From NCBI GenBank assembly GCA_013376995.1, contig JACAAZ010000020.1, positions 1 through 60,313 of the forward strand: a DNA stretch of 60,313 nucleotides, in the 5' to 3' direction. Under the pieces are notes generated by a model that was not told the origin of the DNA, made no database searches, and worked only from the letters and a program-made list of their open reading frames with translations. Position numbers and translations under genes: made by a program. Source of the DNA: Bacteroidota bacterium (GTDB lineage: Bacteria; Bacteroidota; Bacteroidia; Bacteroidales; UBA4417). Of the stretch, positions 8,393 to 15,642 are shown one piece after another (position 1 is the first letter of the stretch; every line of letters begins with the position of its first letter).

Positions 8393-10264
8393 CTATTTAA
8401 TGACCAGAATCTTTCTTATATCGGATTGATATCCTGTATTCAAATGGCAAATATAAACGCCTGCAGAGAGAGGGAATGTGTTCAGTTCGTATGTATGCTT
8501 GCCAGCTTCCTGGGCTTCATCCAGCAAAAGTTTTACGATTTTTCCTGAAATGTCAGTTATCGAAAGCATTATGAGTCCTCTTTGAGGGAGGTACCATTCA
8601 ATGTTGGTTTTGTCATTACTGGGATTTGGATAAACAGATGTAATTAAGTCTTTATTGGAATTGTTGCTCCCATTATTCATCCCAAGTTGGAGGTCATTAA
8701 TGGTGAATGCTGCTATACGGGTATTCCATTTCATATTGCTTGGAACGGAGAAATATTCGCCAGTAAACCAGAAGGTTGATTCATCAGTTGGGTCAATGCT
8801 CATCGATGAATAATCACCCCATCTTGATTCACCGCCCTGGGATCCACCACCAGCAATAATCAATTCTTCCAGGCAGGTCATGTGATTTGCAACATCTCCT
8901 GAGTGCCTTCCTGTTACTGCCAGTGAAGGATAAACAGTGTTATAGGATACAGAGTATGCCATGGCTATATTTCCATTTCCATCCATTGCCAAAGAACCCA
9001 TCCAACGATGCACTGCATCCGGCGCATATGTACTTTGCTGAAAAACAGACCAATCACTATTACTTCTCCTGATTTCGTACCAGCGCACTCCAGCATGATT
9101 AGTTTTATCGGCATCCACAGTTTGATTTACCAGCAAGGATTCATAGGATCCAAAATTGCGGTATTCCAACCTGTGCATCAGGTACCTGGAAAGAGCATCC
9201 AACTTACGGCTTGTTCCTTTTTGGGGAATATGATCGATGCCCAGGTCTGCTGTTGCTATCTGTATTTCTGCGGGACCTGAAAATGTAGTGTTAACCGTAT
9301 CAATCCAGTCAACATGCAGTTGATAAAGTAATAGCAGATTAGTAGTATCTCCGACATCATATTCACCCGCCATCAAATACTGGCAAGGAGTTCCCGAGGG
9401 TGGAGGCGGACCATCCAGGTCGGATGGCAACATCGACTGAAATGATGGATCAAGTTGAAACAGGAATATCCTTGCATTTTTACCTGCTAAAACTGAATCC
9501 CTTTCTATTACAGCAGCCAGTGGCCCTTTCCAACCCAGGGCTCCTGAACTATAGGAATTGGCTGACATATAATAGCCATCAGGCCAGACAGCAAATTTTG
9601 GATAATCTGGCATCTGGCTGAACCGGAATACATACCTGTTCCAGGTTCCCAGCGGATCGTCTGTTTGGGAGACAGCTATCAACTCATAGTAGGGTCCATT
9701 CGGGTAATTAGGGAGTGAGAATTGCGTTATCAACCAACGGTTTGCCAAATGATCAAAAAGTACAATGGGGTCACCATCACTTGGGTAATTTAAGCCCTGC
9801 CAGATCGTACCCAGATTCGCCGGGCCATAAACCAGGGATCCCTGTTTAGAATAAACTGCAAACTTCGTATTTACAGTCTGAATATAGTAGTTTGTTCCTA
9901 CAGCACCGTTTGGATCTGGAGGAACTGTTGTTCCATCAGCTGCTATGCCTTCAATGTTAATACCCATGGATACAGGCTCATCATTGCCCATCTCATCCTG
10001 AAGTACAGGATCTTTGCTGTTCCCTGTTTGCAAATATGCATTCGCATCCTGTTCCAACAGATGAAGGAACTGGTTTGGAATTTCACCATTTTCGAACCTC
10101 TCACCTGGAGTACCCCAAAGAATTACAGGCAAGTCTTTCAATGGAGGCGTAACATCATGCATCACCGAATGGAGAATGCTTGTCGGATGAATGGTGACTT
10201 TTTGTGCAGCTGATGTACATAGCAACAAGCACAAAGAGATACTTAGGAAGGATATCTTTTTCAT
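8393..10264 (-). CDS. Large secreted protein with T9SS C-terminal sorting domain
   Basis: I take the start at the internal ATG at 10264, which puts a clean signal peptide (MKKISFL ... SAAQ) first and leaves about 623 residues. An upstream ATG at 10306 would put 14 non-signal residues ahead of it. The body is beta-rich and may form a propeller, with motifs such as PPDPNGAVG common in large secreted Bacteroidota proteins. The last 80 residues, from SVYPNPSNDK to KILVIK, form a type A sorting domain. Function is unknown. It lies between the two halves of the purine-type cluster but has no obvious role there. Confidence 0.8.
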   Translation of the reverse strand: MKKISFLSISLCLLLCTSAAQKVTIHPTSILHSVMHDVTPPLKDLPVILWGTPGERFENGEIPNQFLHLLEQDANAYLQTGNSKDPVLQDEMGNDEPVSMGINIEGIAADGTTVPPDPNGAVGTNYYIQTVNTKFAVYSKQGSLVYGPANLGTIWQGLNYPSDGDPIVLFDHLANRWLITQFSLPNYPNGPYYELIAVSQTDDPLGTWNRYVFRFSQMPDYPKFAVWPDGYYMSANSYSSGALGWKGPLAAVIERDSVLAGKNARIFLFQLDPSFQSMLPSDLDGPPPPSGTPCQYLMAGEYDVGDTTNLLLLYQLHVDWIDTVNTTFSGPAEIQIATADLGIDHIPQKGTSRKLDALSRYLMHRLEYRNFGSYESLLVNQTVDADKTNHAGVRWYEIRRSNSDWSVFQQSTYAPDAVHRWMGSLAMDGNGNIAMAYSVSYNTVYPSLAVTGRHSGDVANHMTCLEELIIAGGGSQGGESRWGDYSSMSIDPTDESTFWFTGEYFSVPSNMKWNTRIAAFTINDLQLGMNNGSNNSNKDLITSVYPNPSNDKTNIEWYLPQRGLIMLSITDISGKIVKLLLDEAQEAGKHTYELNTFPLSAGVYICHLNTGYQSDIRKILVIK

Positions 10265-10355
10265 AAGCTGATACAAATTAAAGCAGGCATAAAATGATGA
10301 ATTCATGAATCCTCTTTAATCAATCATGAGTAACGTGCTTACAAGTAACTGGAAG

Positions 10356-10397
10356 TCAAATATTAAATCTCAAAGTAAAATTTCAAAACTCAAATAT
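10356..10397. repeat. Short degenerate 7-bp-phased repeat
   Basis: Six consecutive A/T-rich 7-bp units such as TCAAATA, TTAAATC, TCAAAGT and CAAAACT. It resembles the unit style at 28086-28113 but is weaker. Confidence 0.4.
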
Positions 10398-10469
10398 GGT
10401 GAGAAAGCTTCGAGACTAGAATGCAGAATAGTGAATGTTAGCTTAATAGAGATAATTGCAATGTAAATT

Positions 10470-11096
10470 TTATTCTTTTCTTCCCAGCGGCATTATCGCT
10501 TCGCCATTCTTATTAAAAAGCCAGTCCTGGTACCACCTTCCTTTATTTTTCTGAATGCCGGTAATGTTAAGACTTACTGTTTCATCTTTGTTCACCTTAT
10601 TCAATGAACCCGAATGAAAGAAGTAGATAGTCATGGTTGGAAGATGAATAAAGTGGACTGCATTAACTGTAACCCATGCAGTAGTTTCAAAATAGATCCT
10701 GTGATCATCAGGACTAAGGATGGGATTCATAACATTCGTTAATCCCGGGAAAGGGTATCGATCAGAATTAGCGTATGAGATGACCGAACCCTTCGAACCA
10801 TCTAATCCGGAGCTTTTGACAAGTACTTTTTTTTGTGATGAGATCAGGTCCATCAGGATGATTGATGACTCAGCAGACGATTTTCCTTTTATTGTTTCAA
10901 GGTAAACAATAAATTCCTTTGATTTAGATAAGCTGACATCAGAATCAGTCCCGTTGAAGGTAAGCTGTTTCAATTGTCCATCAGTGAATGAGATGTATAT
11001 GTTCCCATCCTTAATGCTTACAGTTGAAGGAGACTGTGCCCTTGATACAGCTGAGGTGATCAGGAGAGAAATCAGGGTATAACAGAAGAATTTCAT
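10470..11096 (-). CDS. Exported TolB/propeller-like protein of unknown function
   Basis: The 208-residue product has a signal peptide ending near SRAQ (residue 21). Short repeated beta units follow, with phrases like DGNIYISF and LSPDDHRIYF, as in TolB/WD40-like propeller blades. The length would allow only three or four blades, so it may be a fragment or partner rather than a closed propeller. It begins 44 bp after the dihydropyrimidinase stop on the same strand and may be the last gene of that transcript. No catalytic motif is visible. Confidence 0.6.
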   Translation of the reverse strand: MKFFCYTLISLLITSAVSRAQSPSTVSIKDGNIYISFTDGQLKQLTFNGTDSDVSLSKSKEFIVYLETIKGKSSAESSIILMDLISSQKKVLVKSSGLDGSKGSVISYANSDRYPFPGLTNVMNPILSPDDHRIYFETTAWVTVNAVHFIHLPTMTIYFFHSGSLNKVNKDETVSLNITGIQKNKGRWYQDWLFNKNGEAIMPLGRKE

Positions 11097-11140
11097 GCCT
11101 TAATTTGATTCAATAAAACAATGGATAAAGATACGAATTT

Positions 11141-12490
11141 TCAAAGCATTTTCCCGCCAATGAATACCCATTCTGCCTTACCTTTTACAGGGATCCCCTC
11201 GTAAATATTTGAATCGCAGCACTGTACCTGGGTTTCCCTGTTGATAATCCCTGTAGTGTTAGGATTCCAGACGATTAGATCCGCATCATAACCTTTCACC
11301 AGTTTTCCTTTTGAATTTGCCCAGCCGAAAAGTTCAGCAGCATTCGAGGAAGTTAGTTTAACAAACTGCTGCATATCAAGAATCCCAGAAAGCACGCCAT
11401 AGGTATAAAGCAGGGAGAGGCGGTATTCAATACCTCCTGCTCCATTTGGAATCCTCGTGAAGTCATGCAAGCCGGCATCTTTTTGCCCATGCAGGTTAAA
11501 AGGACAATGATCAGTAGCAACAGTATCAAATGTACCGTTTTTCAATGCTTCCCACAAATGTAGCTGTTGTTGCTGCGAGCGGATAGGCGGAGAGATGATA
11601 TATGGTAAAATCTCCTCCGGCGATTTTGAAGCTTCATAAACTTCATCGGTAAGGATCAGATATTGAATACAGGTTTCTCCTGAAACCCTCAGCCCTCTTT
11701 GCTTAGCTTCAAGTATCAGTTCAGCTCCTTTACCGGTTGATGTATGGACAATATAAACAGGGCAATTTGTTTCTTCGGATAATTCGATGACCTCCCTGAT
11801 CGATTCTATTTCTGTTTCTGCAGGCCGTGATAAAGGATGATAGAAAGCCTGTGTCTTCTTTTCCTGGATAAACTTCTTTCTGAATTCATTGATGAGTTCA
11901 CCCGATTCGCAATGCACGAGGACAATACCATTCTCTCCTGCAACCAGTTCCATCACTTCCCGAAGTTCGCTGATGGTTATTCCAATAGTATCAGTGTAGG
12001 CAAGGTATGCCTTTATTGAGGTAATGCCTTCATTTCTCAGGCAATACAGCAGTTCATCCTTTACTTTTTCATTCCATTCACTGATTCCAAGGTGCAATTT
12101 CCAGTTGCATAATGATCTGCCAGCTTCAATCCTTCGTAACTGCAGGGCTGATACAAGCGATTGTCCATGCCTGGGTGTAACGAAGTCGATGATCGATGTT
12201 GTGCCACCTGATAAAGCTGCCCTGGAGCCGGATATGAAATCATCAGATGAATTACCGGCCGGGGTGGGTAATGAAAGATGGACATGTGGATCAATACCTC
12301 CAGGGAGAATATATTTCCCATTTGCGTTGATTACCCGGTAACCATCAAAATTGCTTTGTTTTAAATTTCCAATTGCTTCAATCTTGCCATTATTAAATGC
12401 AAGGTCCTTTTTTTCGATGGAATATTGATTAACAACTGTTCCACCAACCAAGAGGAAAGCATTATCCGGTATTACTTCATTTTCTCCCAT
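11141..12490 (-). CDS. hyuA: Dihydropyrimidinase/hydantoinase-family cyclic amidohydrolase (HyuA/YgeZ type)
   Basis: This 449-residue protein belongs to the amidohydrolase superfamily. It shows the binuclear site residues His69 and His71 in GGIDPHVH, the carbamylated Lys160 in SIKAY, and the DHCPFN segment that carries the catalytic Asp. It should open a cyclic ureide (hydantoin or dihydropyrimidine-like ring) hydrolytically. E. coli ygeZ/hyuA occupies the same kind of locus. Its first 19 bases overlap the end of ssnA, which indicates translational coupling. In a purine pathway it would act after oxidation and deamination steps; the exact substrate is not known. Confidence 0.88.
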   Translation of the reverse strand: MGENEVIPDNAFLLVGGTVVNQYSIEKKDLAFNNGKIEAIGNLKQSNFDGYRVINANGKYILPGGIDPHVHLSLPTPAGNSSDDFISGSRAALSGGTTSIIDFVTPRHGQSLVSALQLRRIEAGRSLCNWKLHLGISEWNEKVKDELLYCLRNEGITSIKAYLAYTDTIGITISELREVMELVAGENGIVLVHCESGELINEFRKKFIQEKKTQAFYHPLSRPAETEIESIREVIELSEETNCPVYIVHTSTGKGAELILEAKQRGLRVSGETCIQYLILTDEVYEASKSPEEILPYIISPPIRSQQQQLHLWEALKNGTFDTVATDHCPFNLHGQKDAGLHDFTRIPNGAGGIEYRLSLLYTYGVLSGILDMQQFVKLTSSNAAELFGWANSKGKLVKGYDADLIVWNPNTTGIINRETQVQCCDSNIYEGIPVKGKAEWVFIGGKML

Positions 12491-13734
12491 AGTCTGACTG
12501 CTTGATTTCGAGCTTCCTGAAGAATTTCCTGTTCATTTACATTTTGAGCCACAGTATCCTTTACAATGAGTTTTCCGGAAGAAATAACGTGCTTAACTTG
12601 CTGGGATTCCAGTCCAAAAAGAAAATGGCCCAGGAAGTTATTGGTATTTAGTGGAGTAGGGGAGTTGTAATCCATAACAACCAGGTTATTGGCCCCATCT
12701 CCCATGTAGTTGTTAGTGCTCAGATAGTTATGAACATTGCGGAACCGCCTGTAGGATTCCATATAATCTATAAGATCGAAATTATGCCCTGCAAAAAAGG
12801 CAGATTTTGCACTTCTCAGCATGTCTGAGTGCATTCCATCCGTCCCGAGCATAATTCTATTTCCCAGTCCTTTGGAATTAAAGAATCCTACGGAGTTATT
12901 GAGGTTGCTCTCCATATTTTGAACCACCCAGGCCGGAGATCCGGCAACTAATCCTCTTTCGTGGTCATTGAGATGTAAGCAATGCCCAAGGATTGTGTTT
13001 GGAAACTGGAGTGCCCCGGCTTCTGCGAAACGCTCAATAACACGCATTCCGTAATTGGCTATGCAATGTTCCTGGTCGGAAGTTGCCTCAGCTACATGAA
13101 CATGAATACCGGATTTGGTCCTTTCTGCAAGATTAACAGCTTTCCTGAGAGTTTCATAGCCTACCGTAAATGATGCATGCAATCCTATTAAACCTTGGTT
13201 ATTCCCAAGGTAGGATTCAGTCTCAGCAAGGCCTTGTTCAGCTTTAGTCATCCCATCGCGGTCTGTAATTTCGTAACAAAGCAGATGTCCAACACCAACT
13301 TGATCGAAAGCCTTAGCTATAGTGTCCAGACTTCCCAGGACAGCATTGGGGGAAGCATGGTGGTCAATCACGAAAGTGATCCCATTCCTGGCACAGGCAA
13401 GTGCAGTGGCAAGGGCGCTGGACCGGATCATGTCGAGGTCAAGCGCTTTGTCGAGGTTCCACCAGATATATTCCAGGATCTCATTGAAGTTCTCAGGATT
13501 CTTGCGGGGAGCAGGCATTCCTCTTGCCAATGCGGAATAAACATGATGATGTCCGCAGGCAAATGATTTTGTTATAAAATTTCCCTGGCAGTCGAGTGTT
13601 ACAGCTCCTATTGAATCTTCAGGAGTTGGATCAAAAATAATGTTTTCATCCAATCCGTCTTTGACAAGAATATCCTTCCGAAGAAACTGAAGCGAATTCC
13701 AATCTATAAATGTGCCGTTTTTGAGCAGTATCAT
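12472..13734 (-). CDS. ssnA: SsnA-type amidohydrolase/aminohydrolase
   Basis: The 420-residue protein resembles SsnA and guanine or chlorohydrolase-type deaminases. It has GHHHVYSALARG (61-72) holding the first metal His pair, a later HVHVAEA, LGHCLH, and LGTDGMHSD with the catalytic Asp. SsnA is a marker gene of selenium-dependent molybdenum hydroxylase loci; relatives deaminate guanine or oxidised purines. It starts 9 bp after the upstream Fe-S protein and overlaps the dihydropyrimidinase by 19 bp, so the three are probably made together. A role in removing an exocyclic amine from a purine is inference. Confidence 0.88.
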   Translation of the reverse strand: MILLKNGTFIDWNSLQFLRKDILVKDGLDENIIFDPTPEDSIGAVTLDCQGNFITKSFACGHHHVYSALARGMPAPRKNPENFNEILEYIWWNLDKALDLDMIRSSALATALACARNGITFVIDHHASPNAVLGSLDTIAKAFDQVGVGHLLCYEITDRDGMTKAEQGLAETESYLGNNQGLIGLHASFTVGYETLRKAVNLAERTKSGIHVHVAEATSDQEHCIANYGMRVIERFAEAGALQFPNTILGHCLHLNDHERGLVAGSPAWVVQNMESNLNNSVGFFNSKGLGNRIMLGTDGMHSDMLRSAKSAFFAGHNFDLIDYMESYRRFRNVHNYLSTNNYMGDGANNLVVMDYNSPTPLNTNNFLGHFLFGLESQQVKHVISSGKLIVKDTVAQNVNEQEILQEARNQAVRLWEKMK

Positions 13735-13743
13735 TGAAGTAGT

Positions 13744-14748
13744 TTAATAGTAGTGAGTTTCGACAACAGGTTGCCAGAGATTTCTGAATTCTTGGTCGAC
13801 CGCACCTTTGCAAACTTGTTGGAATGCACAGGCAGAATGATCGGTAATATTGATTATTTCTTTAAACGTACAGGGTTCTTTTTCACATTTCCCAACCTGG
13901 CACAATGGCTTTTCGTGGCAGCAGCTTCTTCCAAGCGACCAGAAAAAGTCGTTCATTTTGGTTACCGGAAAACCTGATAATACTGCGATGTATTTGAATG
14001 CTTCTATGCAGGCAATACGAACAACAGCATCGCTTGACAGTGTTTGCCGGGCAGTAAGTTTATCCTTTAGTTCCTGGTTATATATGTTCACACAACCCAT
14101 CCGCAGGAGGACACGTTGCATATGATAATCCATTATCGGAATGAAATTAACTGGATCCAGAACTTTGATCATCCCTGCTTCTTCGAGCAGTTTCAACAGG
14201 AAGGTGATCTTTTTCCTCATTGGATCTTCAAAGGCCTTTACACCGGGTAGTATTTCATAATATCCTTGACCATTACTGAATAGAAGTCCTTCTGTGTTTT
14301 TAACGAGATTGGTTAATTTAGATTGATAATTCATCAGCACAAACTGATCAAGTTCAATCAGCATTGAAGTTCTCTCTTGAATTCTATCCAGTGTAGAATT
14401 TGAAGCAGTTCCGTCAGGTGAAAAATAGGCTGCCAGTTTTTCTTCTAAGAAAGAAGGATCATTAGTACAAAAATATCCTGAAGATAAGATTTCATCCTGG
14501 CTGTGAATCAGGCTGGTAAAAGCATCCTCAAGGTAATCCCAGCCGTAAAGATTTTTCAGGGGATAAGCGAGATTGTAAGTTTGATGACATATGGCCACAG
14601 CATAGAAAAAGCCCCTCAGTCTTATTTCAAAGGGTGCATTAACAGTAAGAAAGGGCCTGTTGTAAAAGGATTTCTTTAACTTAAGTCCCTTTACAACCGC
14701 CGCTACCTGTTGGCAGACTTCTTCATTCACTGATACCTGGTCACTCAT
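13744..14748 (-). CDS. Endonuclease-III/HhH-GPD-like protein with Cys cluster
   Basis: This 334-residue protein has no close relative that I can name. Its C-terminal half follows the order seen in endonuclease III and MutY: LPGV (167-170) followed by a Lys-rich stretch, MDYHMQRVLLRMG (206-218) in the place of VDTHV-R (Asp207 equals the catalytic Asp), then an Fe-S-loop-like Cys group at 276/277, 283, 288 and 293, with two more at 307 and 313. The N-terminal 150 residues are different. A DNA or base glycosylase-like or a non-catalytic Fe-S role is possible. It is 2 bp from the CoA-binding gene and 9 bp from ssnA, firmly in the operon. Confidence 0.6.
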   Translation of the reverse strand: MSDQVSVNEEVCQQVAAVVKGLKLKKSFYNRPFLTVNAPFEIRLRGFFYAVAICHQTYNLAYPLKNLYGWDYLEDAFTSLIHSQDEILSSGYFCTNDPSFLEEKLAAYFSPDGTASNSTLDRIQERTSMLIELDQFVLMNYQSKLTNLVKNTEGLLFSNGQGYYEILPGVKAFEDPMRKKITFLLKLLEEAGMIKVLDPVNFIPIMDYHMQRVLLRMGCVNIYNQELKDKLTARQTLSSDAVVRIACIEAFKYIAVLSGFPVTKMNDFFWSLGRSCCHEKPLCQVGKCEKEPCTFKEIINITDHSACAFQQVCKGAVDQEFRNLWQPVVETHYY

Positions 14749-14750
14749 AT

Positions 14751-15203
14751 TTATTTGGGAAATGAGCCGAACACCTTACTAAGGAATGCATGGGTCCGGT
14801 GCATAAAATGGGAAGGTTTAGTAAACATGAGCAGGCAATGACCTGAAATCAAATTATCTGTGGCTCCTGCCAGTGAACTGATCATTTCTTTATCTGCAGC
14901 ACCCTGTTGTAACCAAATGTTTTGGATGCCTTTATTCCTGGCATCAGCAAGCAAATGGGCTGTAACTGCGGGCTTGGTATTGATGATGATTGAGCTAACC
15001 TGATCTGGAAGGGATGCTATGTCTTTATAACAGCTAACGCCTTCAAATTCATTCAGGTGAAGACTAACAGGATATACGTTATATCCCTGCTTTTTTAGTT
15101 CCTTGAAGACTGAATTGCCGAATTTATGCGGCGTCCTTGATATCCCGGCAACAGCAATGTGCTTTTGTGCCGTGAATTGTTCGATTTGTTGTAAAGAGGC
15201 CAT
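14751..15203 (-). CDS. CoA-binding domain protein (YccU-like)
   Basis: This 150-residue single-domain Rossmann protein starts its nucleotide-binding beta strand at IAVAGISRTPHKFGN. It shows the family pattern of a Tyr-Pro-Val strand (VYPV), IIINTKP and NIWLQQGA. Such stand-alone CoA-binding proteins have no settled biochemical role. It lies 2 bp upstream of the endonuclease-III-like gene, so the two are cotranscribed. The long heptamer array sits between it and the dehydrogenase gene upstream in the transcript. Confidence 0.82.
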   Translation of the reverse strand: MASLQQIEQFTAQKHIAVAGISRTPHKFGNSVFKELKKQGYNVYPVSLHLNEFEGVSCYKDIASLPDQVSSIIINTKPAVTAHLLADARNKGIQNIWLQQGAADKEMISSLAGATDNLISGHCLLMFTKPSHFMHRTHAFLSKVFGSFPK

Positions 15204-15236
15204 GGTTTTCGGATAAAATGAAATTGTTATACTTGA

Positions 15237-15642
15237 TTAGTTATTATGTTATTAGTTATTAGTTATTTTGCGATTAGCGATTAGTTATTAGAATGCAGTA
15301 AGCAGTATTCAGCTGATTATGCGTATTTTGTGAGATTTCAATTTCGGACTTCTGTCTTCCGTCTTCTGTTTTCCGACTTCCGGCTTCTAGCTTTCGACTT
15401 CTGTCTTCCTACTTCCTGCTTCCTGCTTCCTGCTTCCTGCTTCCGGCTTCCGACTTCCAAATTCTGTCTTCCGGCTTCCGGCTTTCGACTTCTGTCTTCC
15501 GACTTCCGTCTTCCGGCTTCCGGCTTCCTGCTTCCTGCTTCCTGCTACCTGCTTTCGACTTCTGTCTTCCGACTTCTGTCTTCCGACTTCTGTCTTCCGG
15601 CTTCCGACTTCCGGCTTCCGACTTCCGGCTTCCTACTTCCTT
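15237..15642. repeat. Heptanucleotide tandem array (58 units in phase)
   Basis: From 15349 to 15642, 42 consecutive 7-bp units follow CTTCNNN (CTTCCGG, CTTCCGA, CTTCTGT, CTTCCTG, with rare variants). From 15237 to 15348, 16 further units are in the same phase but of different words (TTAGTTA, ATTAGTT, GATTAGC, AAGCAGT). This fills the 429-bp gap between two minus-strand genes. The last two units overlap the 3' end of the dehydrogenase gene and include its TAG stop (15633-15635). No gene is present apart from that overlap. Confidence 0.93.

Noticed and set aside
15349-15642. CRISPR array
   Set aside because: Units are contiguous 7-mers with no unique spacers and there are no cas genes.
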